NCBI GenBank assembly: GCA_024235895.1
Contig: JACKLM010000003.1
Span: 496,001-560,000, forward strand
Length of the DNA: 64,000 bases
Direction of reading: 5' to 3'
Source of the DNA: Burkholderiaceae bacterium
GTDB taxonomy: Bacteria; Pseudomonadota; Gammaproteobacteria; Burkholderiales; Burkholderiaceae_C
Positions 35,733 through 43,938 of this stretch are shown here, piece by piece. Position numbers and translations under genes: made by a program. Position 1 is the stretch's first letter; each line of letters begins with the position of its first letter. The notes beneath the pieces are model-generated. The model was not told the DNA's origin, ran no database searches, and saw nothing but the letters and a program-made list of their open reading frames with translations.

Positions 35733-37382
35733 ATGGCCGCGCATCGATGGATCCGTCTTCTGTCCCTCGTCCTGGGTCTCGCGGGGGTCGGGCTGGCGCC
35801 GGTGGTCGCGGCGCACGAGGACCGCGTCGCCACGCGCGTGGGCCGTGTCGCCGATGTCCAGGGAACGCTGTGGGCCTGGGACGGCGACCAGCGCGAGTGG
35901 GTGACGGCGTGGCGCAACCGCCCGGTCGCCGAGGGCGACCGATTCGCCGTCGGCGCCGGTGACCGTGCCGAGCTTCGCATCGGGCGCAGCGAGCTGCGCC
36001 TGGGCGCCGACAGCGAGCTCGAAGTGCTGGCGCTGGACGATGCGCGCATCGTCGTCGAGCTGCACCGCGGCGCGCTGGCCTGGAGGCTGGGCAGCACGGC
36101 GCTGGCGCGGCAGGCCGAAGTCCGCACCCGCGAGGGCAGCCTGCGTCCGCTGGCCGAGGGCCATTACCGCATCGACCGCGGCGACGACGGGCCGACCTGG
36201 GCCGCGGTCTGGCACGGGCGGCTGGAGTTCGTCGGCGGCGGCAACCTGCTGCAGCTCGACACCGGCGAGCGCGTCGAGCTGCGCGCCTACGGCCACGGCC
36301 GCGACGTCCGGACGCGCCGCGTCGCGATGCCGCGCGACGAACTCGACGCCTGGGCGCGGCGCGCCTCGGCGCCGCACGAGTCGGGCTCCTGGCGTCACGT
36401 GTCGCCGGACGTCCCCGGCAGCGAGGACCTCGACCGCCACGGCCGCTGGGACCGCCATCCCGAGTACGGGGCCGTCTGGCTGCCGCACGCGCTGCCGGCG
36501 GGCTGGGCGCCGTTCGCGCACGGACGCTGGGTCTGGGTGCGGCCCTGGGGATGGACCTGGGTCGATGCGATGCCCTGGGGATTCGCACCCTCCCACTACG
36601 GGCGCTGGCTGCGATGGGGCGGGCGCTGGGTCTGGTGGCCGGGCCCGCGCGCCGCGTCGCCGGTCTTCCAGCCTGCGCTCGTCGCCTGGGTCGGTGGCGC
36701 GGGGGTGTCGTTCGGCATCTCGATCGGGGCGGGCGGGGTGCCACCGCCCCCGCGTGCCTGGGTGCCGCTGGCCCCCGGCCAGGTCCATGTGCCTATCGTC
36801 CGGCCGCCGCCGCGGCGAGCCTTGCCGCCTCCGCATCGTCCGCCGCCGAGGCACGCCGGGCCGCCACCGCGGCATGTGTACCCGGTGCCGCCGCCACGGC
36901 AGGTGCATTCCTTGCCACCGCCTTACGCCAGGCAGGCCGTGGCGTCGCCGAGCGCGCCGGTGCGCGAGGCGTCGCGGGAGTCCGGCCCGCCGCGCGCGCA
37001 GCGGCCCGACACGCAGGGGTGGTCGGTGCGTGACGACGACGGGCGACGCGAAGCCAATCGGTCGAGCGAACGCGAGCCCGAGCTGCGCGGCGTCGACGCG
37101 GACCGCCGCAAGGTGGCAACGGAAGACGCAGCAGGGGGCGAGGCCGCGAGACCGCAGGCACGCGGGTCGGAGGAACGACGAGGCGAGGAACGACGACCCG
37201 AAGCACGACGCCCCGAGGCGCGAGGCCCCGAGGACCCAGAGCGGGACCCGAGGGGCGGCGGGGCCTGGGCGTCCGAGGAACCGAGGTTCGAGCGACCATC
37301 TCCCGAGGCGAGCGACGGTGCGCGGCCAACGCCGCCGCGCGAGAGGCCGGGCGCGGCCCGCAACGCCGCGGCGCTTCGCTGA
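35733..37382 (+). CDS. secreted FecR-domain protein with DUF6600-like region
   Basis: 549 residues. A signal peptide ends near VVAAHE. A FecR-like beta domain spans about 35-190 (GRVADVQGTLWAWDGDQREW, RIVVELHRGALAW). A tryptophan-rich block (about 250-320; PFAHGRWVWVRPWGWTWVDA, APSHYGRWLRWGGRWVWWPG) fits DUF6600. The last 220 residues are low-complexity, first Pro/His/Arg-rich, then Arg/Glu-rich. No sigma factor or TonB receptor adjoins it, so it is not a classical FecR. Probably periplasmic or surface associated; function unknown. Confidence 0.82.
   Translation: MAAHRWIRLLSLVLGLAGVGLAPVVAAHEDRVATRVGRVADVQGTLWAWDGDQREWVTAWRNRPVAEGDRFAVGAGDRAELRIGRSELRLGADSELEVLALDDARIVVELHRGALAWRLGSTALARQAEVRTREGSLRPLAEGHYRIDRGDDGPTWAAVWHGRLEFVGGGNLLQLDTGERVELRAYGHGRDVRTRRVAMPRDELDAWARRASAPHESGSWRHVSPDVPGSEDLDRHGRWDRHPEYGAVWLPHALPAGWAPFAHGRWVWVRPWGWTWVDAMPWGFAPSHYGRWLRWGGRWVWWPGPRAASPVFQPALVAWVGGAGVSFGISIGAGGVPPPPRAWVPLAPGQVHVPIVRPPPRRALPPPHRPPPRHAGPPPRHVYPVPPPRQVHSLPPPYARQAVASPSAPVREASRESGPPRAQRPDTQGWSVRDDDGRREANRSSEREPELRGVDADRRKVATEDAAGGEAARPQARGSEERRGEERRPEARRPEARGPEDPERDPRGGGAWASEEPRFERPSPEASDGARPTPPRERPGAARNAAALR
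37171..37240 (+). repeat. short degenerate tandem repeat inside the FecR-like gene
   Basis: Repeats built from GAGG-AACGACGA and CCCGA(G/A)GC-CGA units encode EERRGEERRPEARRPEARGP. It is in frame and lies in the low-complexity tail, so copy number could vary without breaking the gene. Confidence 0.55.
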
Positions 37383-37470
37383 CCGAGCCGCTCGATGGTG
37401 CGGGCCCGCGCCACGCGGGACGGGGTCCGGGCGGGCAAGGGCCTGGGGCCGGCGCCGCCTGCCCGTGTCG

Positions 37471-38154
37471 TCAGCCCAGCAGCGGCCTCAGCACGGGCCA
37501 GACGTTGTCGAGGATGCGCGGGTGCGCGCGCTCATTCGGGTGGATGCGGTCGCTCTGGAACCAGTCGGCGGCGTCGGGGACGTCGGCGACACCGGCGAGC
37601 AGGAAGGGCACCAGGGCCGCGCCCTCGGCCTGGGCGACGCGGCCGAACAGCGCCGCGAAGTCCTCGGCATAGCGGCGGCCGTAGTTCGGCGGCACCTGCA
37701 TGCCGGTGATGACGACGCGCGCGCCGACCGCCCTGGACGCGCGCGTCATCGCGACCAGGTTGGCCTCGGTGCTCGTCAGCGGCAGCCCGCGCAGCGCATC
37801 GTTGCCGCCGAGCTCCAGCACGACGTGCGTCGGCTGGTGGCGCTGCAGCAGCGCGGCAAGCCGGTTTCGCCCGCCGGCGGTGGTGTCGCCGCTGACGCTG
37901 GCGTTGACGACCTCGGCCGCGATCCCCTGCGCGGCCAGCCGCCGCTCGAGCAGCGCGACCCAGCCGCTGCCGCGCGGCAGCCCGTATTCGGCCGACAGGC
38001 TGTCGCCGACGACCAGCACGACCGACGCCGTCCCGCTGGCGCGAGGGGGCGCTGCAGCCGCCCCCTTCGCCGCGAGCGCCGACGCGCTACAGTGCGCGGC
38101 CATCCATCCCAGCAGTGCGCGTCGGCTGACGCGCGCGGCGCGACCGTCGTTCAT
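37471..38154 (-). CDS. tesA: arylesterase/acyl-CoA thioesterase I (TesA, SGNH hydrolase)
   Basis: 227 residues. The SGNH blocks are present: GDSLSAEYGL (Ser), the Gly block in NASVSGDTTAGG, GGND (Asn) and a C-terminal DRIHPN (Asp, His). The N-terminus SRRALLGWMAAHCSASALAA looks like a twin-arginine or Sec signal, so a periplasmic enzyme. The ATG (38154-38152) overlaps the ATG of the divergent ABC gene within a CATG. The tesA/ybbA divergent pair is known from E. coli. Confidence 0.92.
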   Translation of the reverse strand: MNDGRAARVSRRALLGWMAAHCSASALAAKGAAAAPPRASGTASVVLVVGDSLSAEYGLPRGSGWVALLERRLAAQGIAAEVVNASVSGDTTAGGRNRLAALLQRHQPTHVVLELGGNDALRGLPLTSTEANLVAMTRASRAVGARVVITGMQVPPNYGRRYAEDFAALFGRVAQAEGAALVPFLLAGVADVPDAADWFQSDRIHPNERAHPRILDNVWPVLRPLLG

Positions 38155-38944
38155 GTCCTCTCCCCTCATCGAAGTGCTAGGCGTCACCAAGGAGGTGAGC
38201 GATTCCACCGGCCGTCTGACCATACTGCACGAGATCGGTTTCACGCTCGCCGAGCGCCAGTCGGCGGCGATCGTCGGCGCCTCCGGCTCCGGCAAGAGCA
38301 CGCTGCTGTCGATCATCGCCGGGCTCGATACACCTACGCGCGGCACCGTCAGGCTGGCCGGTACCGACCTGTTCGCGCTCGACGAGGATGCACGCGCCGA
38401 GTGGCGAGCGCGCAAGATCGGGTTCGTATTCCAGAGCTTCCAGTTGCTGGCCAACCTGACCGCGCTGGAGAACGTGATGCTGCCGCTGGAACTGCAGGGT
38501 CGCGCCGATGCGCACACCCAGGCCACCGAGATGCTGCGCCACGTCGGCCTCGCCGAGCGGCTGGGGCACTACCCGCGCGTGCTGTCCGGGGGCGAGCAGC
38601 AGCGGGTGGCGCTGGCGCGCGCCTTCGTCGTGCGGCCGGCGGTGCTGCTGGCCGACGAACCGACGGGCAGCCTGGACTTCGCCACCGGCGAGACGGTGAT
38701 GCAGCTGATGTTCGACCTCAACCGTGAGGCGGGCACGACGCTGGTGCTGGTCACGCACGACCGCGCGATCGCCGCCCGTTGCGACCGCCAGCTGCGGCTG
38801 GAGGCGGGGCGGCTGGTCGATGGCGGCGACCCGCGTCCTGAGTCCGTGCCGGCCGTCGATGTCTGCGAGGCGGGTCGCGACCCCGCCGTGTCCGCGGCGA
38901 CCGGGCGAGGCGGCAGCTTGACGCCCGCGGGCGATTGCACGTAG
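38153..38944 (+). CDS. ybbA: ABC transporter ATP-binding protein, YbbA/LolD type
   Basis: 263 residues. Walker A GASGSGKST, signature LSGGEQQRVALARA, Walker B VLLADEPTGSLD and switch His in LVTHD are all intact. The MacB/LolD/YbbA subfamily fits by sequence and by divergence from tesA. The C-terminal 35 residues are an unusual Pro/Gly-rich tail. The cognate YbbP-type permease does not follow; the next gene is a hydrolase with its own promoter-like sequence. It may work with a permease encoded elsewhere. Confidence 0.9.
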   Translation: MSSPLIEVLGVTKEVSDSTGRLTILHEIGFTLAERQSAAIVGASGSGKSTLLSIIAGLDTPTRGTVRLAGTDLFALDEDARAEWRARKIGFVFQSFQLLANLTALENVMLPLELQGRADAHTQATEMLRHVGLAERLGHYPRVLSGGEQQRVALARAFVVRPAVLLADEPTGSLDFATGETVMQLMFDLNREAGTTLVLVTHDRAIAARCDRQLRLEAGRLVDGGDPRPESVPAVDVCEAGRDPAVSAATGRGGSLTPAGDCT

Positions 38945-38947
38945 TGT
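38918..38947 (+). promoter_or_regulatory. possible sigma-70 promoter of the alpha/beta hydrolase
   Basis: TTGACG (38918-38923), 18 bases, TAGTGT (38942-38947), 34 bp before the hydrolase ATG, which has AGAGGAGA as ribosome site. The -35 is one base from consensus and the -10 is weak. It overlaps the last codons of the ABC gene. Confidence 0.45.
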
Positions 38948-38980
38948 GCGCGACCCCGAACCACCAAGAGGAGACACCCG

Positions 38981-39700
38981 ATGGCCCACTACGTTCTCGT
39001 CCATGGCGCCTGGCACGGCGGATGGTGCTGGCGCGACGTCGCCGCCGCGCTGCGTGCCGCCGGCCACACGGTCGCCACGCCGACGCACACCGGCGTCGGC
39101 GACCGTGCGCACCAGGGCGGCGCCGACGTCACGCTGCAGACGCACATCAGCGACGTGATCGCCGCCATCGAGGCCGAGGAGCTGCAGGACATCGTCCTCG
39201 TCGGCCACAGCTACGGTGGCATGGTGATCACCGGCGTCGCCGACCGGCTCGGCGCGCGCGTGCGTTCGCTCGTCTACCTGGATGCCTTCGTCCCGGAAAG
39301 CGGTCAGAGCCTGATCGACCTGGTCAAGGTCACGCTGCCCGCCGAGGTCGCGGCGGGCTTCATCGGTGCCTTCCACGACAGCGCGCGCGAGGCTGGGCTG
39401 ATGGCGCCGATCCCGGCCGAGGCCTTCGGCATCAAGCCCGAGAACCGCGCCTGGGTCGACCGCCGCTGCGTGCCGCAGTCGCTCGCGACCTTCACGACGC
39501 CGGTGCTGCTGTCCGGCGGTGCGGCGCCGCGCGAACGTGTCTACATGCTCGCCGACGGCTGGGACCCGAGCCCGTTCCGACATTTCGCCGCCCGGCTCGA
39601 GGGCCAGCCGGGCTGGCGCCTGGTCAAGCTGCCGTCGAGCCACGACGTCATGGTCGATCTTCCTCAGGACCTGGCGACCGAACTGCTGAAGCTCGCCTGA
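38981..39700 (+). CDS. alpha/beta hydrolase, esterase/HNL-like
   Basis: 239 residues. Oxyanion-hole motif HGAWHGGWCW near the N-terminus, nucleophile elbow GHSYGG (Ser77), and a C-terminal SSHDVM with the catalytic His. This matches the small cytoplasmic esterases related to plant hydroxynitrile lyase/salicylate esterase (EstC-like). No signal peptide. Substrate unknown; it stands alone, convergent with the ppiC operon. Confidence 0.88.
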   Translation: MAHYVLVHGAWHGGWCWRDVAAALRAAGHTVATPTHTGVGDRAHQGGADVTLQTHISDVIAAIEAEELQDIVLVGHSYGGMVITGVADRLGARVRSLVYLDAFVPESGQSLIDLVKVTLPAEVAAGFIGAFHDSAREAGLMAPIPAEAFGIKPENRAWVDRRCVPQSLATFTTPVLLSGGAAPRERVYMLADGWDPSPFRHFAARLEGQPGWRLVKLPSSHDVMVDLPQDLATELLKLA

Positions 39701-39784
39701 GGTCGGGAAAGCGTTGCCCGCAGGGGCGGCCTGCGCGTCGTCGGCGCGGTCGCCGCGGGTACCTCCGATGGCGCCAGGCGGGCC

Positions 39785-40597
39785 CTATTGGCCGCCGAAC
39801 TTGTAGTCGGTGCGGGCCTTGGCGCGGAGTTCCTCCTGGAAGGCCTGCATGCGCTGCTGCTCGACGCGCTGCTTGATCTGGTCCTTGACCTCGGCGAAGG
39901 CCGGGAAGCTCGCCTCGCGCACGTCCTCCAGCCGGATGATGTGCCAGCCGAAGTTGCTCTTGACCGGCGCGTCGGTCATCTGGCCCTTGGCCAGCGCCTT
40001 CATCGCGCTGCCGAACTCGGGCACGTAGGCGTCGGGCTTGGCGAAGTCCAGGTCGCCGCCGTTGGCGCCGGAGCCGGTGTCCTTCGAGTGCTGCTTGGCC
40101 AGATCCTCGAAGCTCGCGCCGCCCTTGACCTGCGCGATCAGCTTCTTCGCCTCGTCCTCGGTCTCGACCAGGATGTGGCGCGCGCGGTATTCCTGCCCGC
40201 TGTTGGCGGACTTGATCTTGTCGTACTCGGCCTGCGCCTGCGCGTCGGTGACCGGGCTCTTCGCCCGCTGGTCCTCGAACAGTTCGCGGATCAGCACGCC
40301 CTGGCGCGCGAGCTCCATCTGCTCGCGGTAGGCCGGGCGCTGCGCGAGGCCGCGCCGCTCGGCCTCCTGGACGAAGATCTCGCGCAGCACGACCTGGTCG
40401 CGTGCCTGCGCCTCGAGCTCGGGGGACATCGGCTGGCCGGCGCGTTGCGCCTGCGCGAGCAGCGCGTCGACGCGCGCCTTCGGCACCGGCTTGCCGTTGA
40501 CGACGGCCAGGTTTTGCGCCAGTGCGGGGGCGGCGAGCAGGGCGGCGGCGAGCGCCACGGGGGCGGCGGCACGCCAGGCCACGGGGGTCTTGTTCAT
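39785..40597 (-). CDS. periplasmic parvulin-type peptidyl-prolyl isomerase
   Basis: 270 residues. Signal peptide (AAPVALAAALLAAPALAQ), a SurA-N-like helical region (about 30-130) and one rotamase domain (about 135-230: ARHILVETEDEAKKLIAQVK, NGGDLDFAK, NFGWHIIRLEDVRE). Probably a PpiC/PrsA-type folding helper for envelope proteins. ATG 40595-40597 overlaps the bolA stop in ATGA. It ends the msrB-bolA-ppiC operon. Confidence 0.92.
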   Translation of the reverse strand: MNKTPVAWRAAAPVALAAALLAAPALAQNLAVVNGKPVPKARVDALLAQAQRAGQPMSPELEAQARDQVVLREIFVQEAERRGLAQRPAYREQMELARQGVLIRELFEDQRAKSPVTDAQAQAEYDKIKSANSGQEYRARHILVETEDEAKKLIAQVKGGASFEDLAKQHSKDTGSGANGGDLDFAKPDAYVPEFGSAMKALAKGQMTDAPVKSNFGWHIIRLEDVREASFPAFAEVKDQIKQRVEQQRMQAFQEELRAKARTDYKFGGQ

Positions 40598-40890
40598 GCG
40601 GATCGGTCGGGGGGAGGGGGCGACGAGCCGGGCTCGCCGGGGGCACGGGCGTCGATCGCCAGCGCGTGGATGCCCTGGGGGATCAGGGACGACAAGGCAT
40701 CATACACAAGCCGGTGTCGCGCCACGCGCGGCTTGCCGGCGAAGGCGGCGCAGCTCACCCGCACCGTGAAGTGACGGCCCTCGCGCGCGCCCGCGTGGCC
40801 GACGTGCAGGTGGCTGTCGTCGATGACCTGAAGCGACTCGGGCTGCAGCGCGCGGCGCAGGGCTGCGTCGATCTGTTCGGCGCTGATCAT
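40594..40890 (-). CDS. bolA: BolA/IbaG-family protein
   Basis: 98 residues. The core FTVRVSCAAFAGKPRVARHR followed by LVYDALSSLIPQGIHALAID is the BolA signature, with the conserved RHR and the upstream HLHVGH histidine that coordinates a shared [2Fe-2S] cluster with monothiol glutaredoxins. The tail is Pro-rich. It overlaps msrB upstream and ppiC downstream (both ATGA). Confidence 0.94.
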   Translation of the reverse strand: MISAEQIDAALRRALQPESLQVIDDSHLHVGHAGAREGRHFTVRVSCAAFAGKPRVARHRLVYDALSSLIPQGIHALAIDARAPGEPGSSPPPPDRSA

Positions 40891-41315
40891 GGCTGGCGGG
40901 GTTCGAAGTCGATGGCGGCGGAATTGATGCAGTAGCGCTCGCCAGTGGGAGCCGGCCCGTCGTCGAACACGTGGCCCAGGTGCGTCCCGCAGCGGCGGCA
41001 ACGCACCTCGACGCGGACCATGCCGTGGCTGCGGTCGGTCACGCGCTCGACCGCGGCGTCGTCCAGCGGCTGCCAGTAGCTGGGCCAGCCGCAGCCGGCG
41101 TCGAACTTGGTGTCGGAGCCGAACAGCGGCTCGCCGCAGCCGACGCAGCGGTAACGGCCGGGCTCGAAGTGATCCCAGTACTTGCCGCTGAAAGCGCGCT
41201 CGGTATCGGCGTGACGCGCCACCCGGTACTGCATCGGATCGAGCTGTTCGCGCCATTGCGCGTCGCTCTTGCGCACGAGGTAGCGCGGGTCGTCGTGGTC
41301 GTGTGGCATCTTCAT
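40887..41315 (-). CDS. msrB: peptide-methionine (R)-S-oxide reductase MsrB
   Basis: 142 residues. Two CxxC zinc motifs (CVGCGEPLF and CRRCGTHLGH) and the catalytic Cys in ERYCINSAAIDF are all present. It repairs methionine-R-sulfoxide in proteins. ATG 41313-41315. First gene of the msrB-bolA-ppiC operon and divergent from livK. No signal peptide, so cytoplasmic. Confidence 0.96.
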   Translation of the reverse strand: MKMPHDHDDPRYLVRKSDAQWREQLDPMQYRVARHADTERAFSGKYWDHFEPGRYRCVGCGEPLFGSDTKFDAGCGWPSYWQPLDDAAVERVTDRSHGMVRVEVRCRRCGTHLGHVFDDGPAPTGERYCINSAAIDFEPRQP

Positions 41316-41544
41316 CGGCGGTTGCGGGCATGCGCCGGCGCACGCGGGGCCAGCGAGGCATGGATTGTCCGCCGGGGCGCAACGTGCGGAGACCGCAGGG
41401 TCAATCGAGGTCCTGGCGGCAGGCGCGGTCGCAGCTGTCCCGTGCGCGACACGCGTTCGGGGTAGTCCCTGAGCGCAGGCCCGGGTCGATTCCGCTACCG
41501 TCCCATCCTGCAGTTCCCTCCGAATGACTGCTGGAGCCACGCGC
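41316..41544. promoter_or_regulatory. divergent msrB/livK control region
   Basis: 229 bp between two divergent starts. A GCTACCGT at about 41501 could hold a livK -10 box (TACCGT), without a clear -35. A GGAG precedes the livK ATG by nine bases. No operator-like palindrome of note. Confidence 0.35.
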
Positions 41545-42786
41545 ATGAAACTGACCCGCCGCCTTTTCGCCCTCTCGACCCTGGCCGTCGCAGCGCTTGC
41601 TGCGGGGCACGCGCACGCCCAGTCCGGCCAGACGGTCAAGATCGCCTGGCTGGACCCGCTGTCCGGCATGCTGGCCAATATCGGCCAGAACAGCCTCAAG
41701 ACCTTCCAGTACATGGCCGAGAAGGTCAGCGCCGACAACCCGGCGGGGGTGAAGTTCGAGATCGTCTCGTTCGACAACAAGCTCTCGCCGCAGGAAAGCC
41801 TGACTGCGTTGAAGGCCGCGACCGACCAGGGCATCCGCTACGTGACCCAGGGCAACGGCAGTTCGGTGGCCGGGGCGCTGATCGACGCGATCAACAAGCA
41901 CAACGCGCGCAACCCCGGCAAGGAGATCGTGTTCCTGAACAACGCCGCGGTCGACCCCGACTTCACCAACAGCAAGTGCAGCTTCTGGCACTTCCGCTTC
42001 GACGCCGACACGTCGATGAAGATGGAGGCGCTGACGTCCTACCTGAAGGACGAGAAGAACGTCAAGAAGGTCTACCTGATCAACCAGAACTACTCGCACG
42101 GCCACCAGGTCGCGAAGTTCTTCAAGGAGGCCTTGGCGCGCAAGCGGCCTGACGTCCAGGTCGTCGGCGAGGACCTGCACCCGCTGGCGCAGGTCAAGGA
42201 CTTCGCGCCCTACGTCGCCAAGATCAAGGCCTCGGGGGCCGACAGCATCGTCACCGGCAACTGGGGCTCGGACCTGTCGCTGCTGATCAAGGCGGCCAAG
42301 GACGCCGGCCTGGACGCCAACTGGTACACCTACTACGGCGGCGCCAACGGGTCGCCGTCGGCGATCGGGCCGACGATGGACGGGAAGGTCAAGTTCGTCT
42401 ACATCGGCCACTCGAACATCCCCGCGCTCGCCCCGTGGATGAAGGAGTACCGGCAGCGCTTCAACGACGACTTGTCGCTGCTGTCGACAGTGCACGTGCT
42501 GCCGATGCTCGCGCAGGCGATGGCGCAGGCGAAGAGCACCGATCCGGTCAAGGTGGCGCAGGCGCTGTCGGGCCTGTCGGTCAAGAGCTTCTCGGGCGAG
42601 GTGACGATGCGCAGGCAGGATCATCAGCTGCAGCAGCCCCTGTATATCGCCACCTGGCGCAAGATCACGGACCCGGGCAAGCAGTACAACGTCGAGGGCA
42701 CGGGGTTCACCTGGGTGCAGGAGCGGGTGTTCGAGCCCTACGTGTCGAGCACGCCGACCTCGTGCCAGATGAAGCGCCCGGGCTGA
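41545..42786 (+). CDS. livK: branched-chain amino acid-type ABC substrate-binding protein
   Basis: 413 residues. Signal peptide LTRRLFALSTLAVAALAAGH ending near AHAQS, then a type I periplasmic binding fold (KIAWLDPLSGMLANIGQN start, VYLINQNYSHGHQV and GADSIVTGNWGSDL). It belongs to the Leu/Ile/Val-binding (Peripla_BP_6) family, but many members bind aromatic or fatty acids, amides or urea, so the ligand is open. First gene of a complete livKHMGF set next to a beta-oxidation operon. Confidence 0.9.
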   Translation: MKLTRRLFALSTLAVAALAAGHAHAQSGQTVKIAWLDPLSGMLANIGQNSLKTFQYMAEKVSADNPAGVKFEIVSFDNKLSPQESLTALKAATDQGIRYVTQGNGSSVAGALIDAINKHNARNPGKEIVFLNNAAVDPDFTNSKCSFWHFRFDADTSMKMEALTSYLKDEKNVKKVYLINQNYSHGHQVAKFFKEALARKRPDVQVVGEDLHPLAQVKDFAPYVAKIKASGADSIVTGNWGSDLSLLIKAAKDAGLDANWYTYYGGANGSPSAIGPTMDGKVKFVYIGHSNIPALAPWMKEYRQRFNDDLSLLSTVHVLPMLAQAMAQAKSTDPVKVAQALSGLSVKSFSGEVTMRRQDHQLQQPLYIATWRKITDPGKQYNVEGTGFTWVQERVFEPYVSSTPTSCQMKRPG

Positions 42787-42905
42787 CCGGCTGACGGCCG
42801 TCGGCTGACGCAGCGCGATCGTCCGCCTCGCCGCGGGCCCTTGCGCCCGCTCGGGCCCGCCGGGGAAGGCTCCGACGGGCCTGACTTTTTCGAGACCGCA
42901 GCGCC

Positions 42906-43934
42906 TTGGACCAGGTCCTGATCAATCTGCTCAACGGCATCAGCTCCGGGCTGCTGCTGTTCATGCTCAGCGCCGGGCTGACGCTGATCTTCAGCATGAT
43001 GGGCGTGCTCAATTTCGCGCACGCGAGCTTCTACATGCTGGGGGCGTATTTCGCCTACACGATCGGCACCGTCGTCGGCTTCTGGGCCGCGCTCGTGCTG
43101 GCGCCGCTGCTCGTGGGTGCGGTCGGCGCGCTGTTCGAGCGCAGCGTGCTGCGGCGCGTGCACCGCGCCGGGCACGTGGCCGAGCTGCTCGTGACCTTCG
43201 GCCTGTCGTACGTGATGCTGGAGCTGGTGCAACTGGTCTGGGGCCGCACCTCGGTGCCGTTCAGCCCGCCGCCGGCGCTGGCCGGCACCGCGTTCACGCT
43301 GGTGTCGTCGTCGGCCGAGCCGATGCGCTTCGTGCTCGGCGTCGCGCCGGAGGCGATATGCCAGCGCAGCGCCGAGGTCTTCGTCGCCTGCACGCGCTAC
43401 CCGATGAACCGGGTCTTCCTCGCCTTCGTCGCGGTCGCGATGCTGCTGGCACTGTGGCTGCTGCTGACGCGCACGCGCGTCGGGCTCGTGATCCGCGCTG
43501 CCTTGACCCACCCCGGGATGGTGGAGGCGCTGGGCCACGACGTGCCGCGCGTGTTCATGCTGGTCTTCGGCGCCGGCTGCGCGATGGCGGGGCTGGCGGG
43601 CGTGGTCGGCGGCATCACCTTCGTCACCGAGCCGAGCATGTCCAACGTCGGCCCGATCATCTTCGCCGTCATCGTCATCGGCGGCATGGGCTCGCTGCCG
43701 GGCGCCTTCGTCGGGTCGCTGCTCGTCGGCCTGCTGCAGACGCTGCCGCTGACGGTCGACAAGTCGCTGCTGCACCTGGCCGAGTCGCTCGGCACCCCGC
43801 TGGGCCCCGACAGCCTGCTCTATCCGGTGGCCAAGATCACGCTCGCGCAGGCCGCGCCCATCCTGCCCTACCTGCTGCTGGTGCTGATCCTGATCTTCCG
43901 GCCCAGGGGCCTGCTCGGCACGCGGGAGGGCTGA
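42906..43934 (+). CDS. livH: branched-chain amino acid-type ABC permease LivH, TTG start
   Basis: 342 residues, about eight membrane helices. DQVLINLLNGISSGLLLFML at the start and GVLNFAHASFYMLGAYFAYT are conserved LivH sequence; EPSMSNVGPIIFAVIVIGGM lies near the EAA-like loop. TTG 42906-42908 is the only start that retains the conserved N-terminus. An insertion at about 110-170 containing two cysteines (ICQRS, VACTRYPMNR) enlarges a periplasmic loop. 4 bp before livM. Confidence 0.92.
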   Translation: MDQVLINLLNGISSGLLLFMLSAGLTLIFSMMGVLNFAHASFYMLGAYFAYTIGTVVGFWAALVLAPLLVGAVGALFERSVLRRVHRAGHVAELLVTFGLSYVMLELVQLVWGRTSVPFSPPPALAGTAFTLVSSSAEPMRFVLGVAPEAICQRSAEVFVACTRYPMNRVFLAFVAVAMLLALWLLLTRTRVGLVIRAALTHPGMVEALGHDVPRVFMLVFGAGCAMAGLAGVVGGITFVTEPSMSNVGPIIFAVIVIGGMGSLPGAFVGSLLVGLLQTLPLTVDKSLLHLAESLGTPLGPDSLLYPVAKITLAQAAPILPYLLLVLILIFRPRGLLGTREG

Positions 43935-43938
43935 GGGC

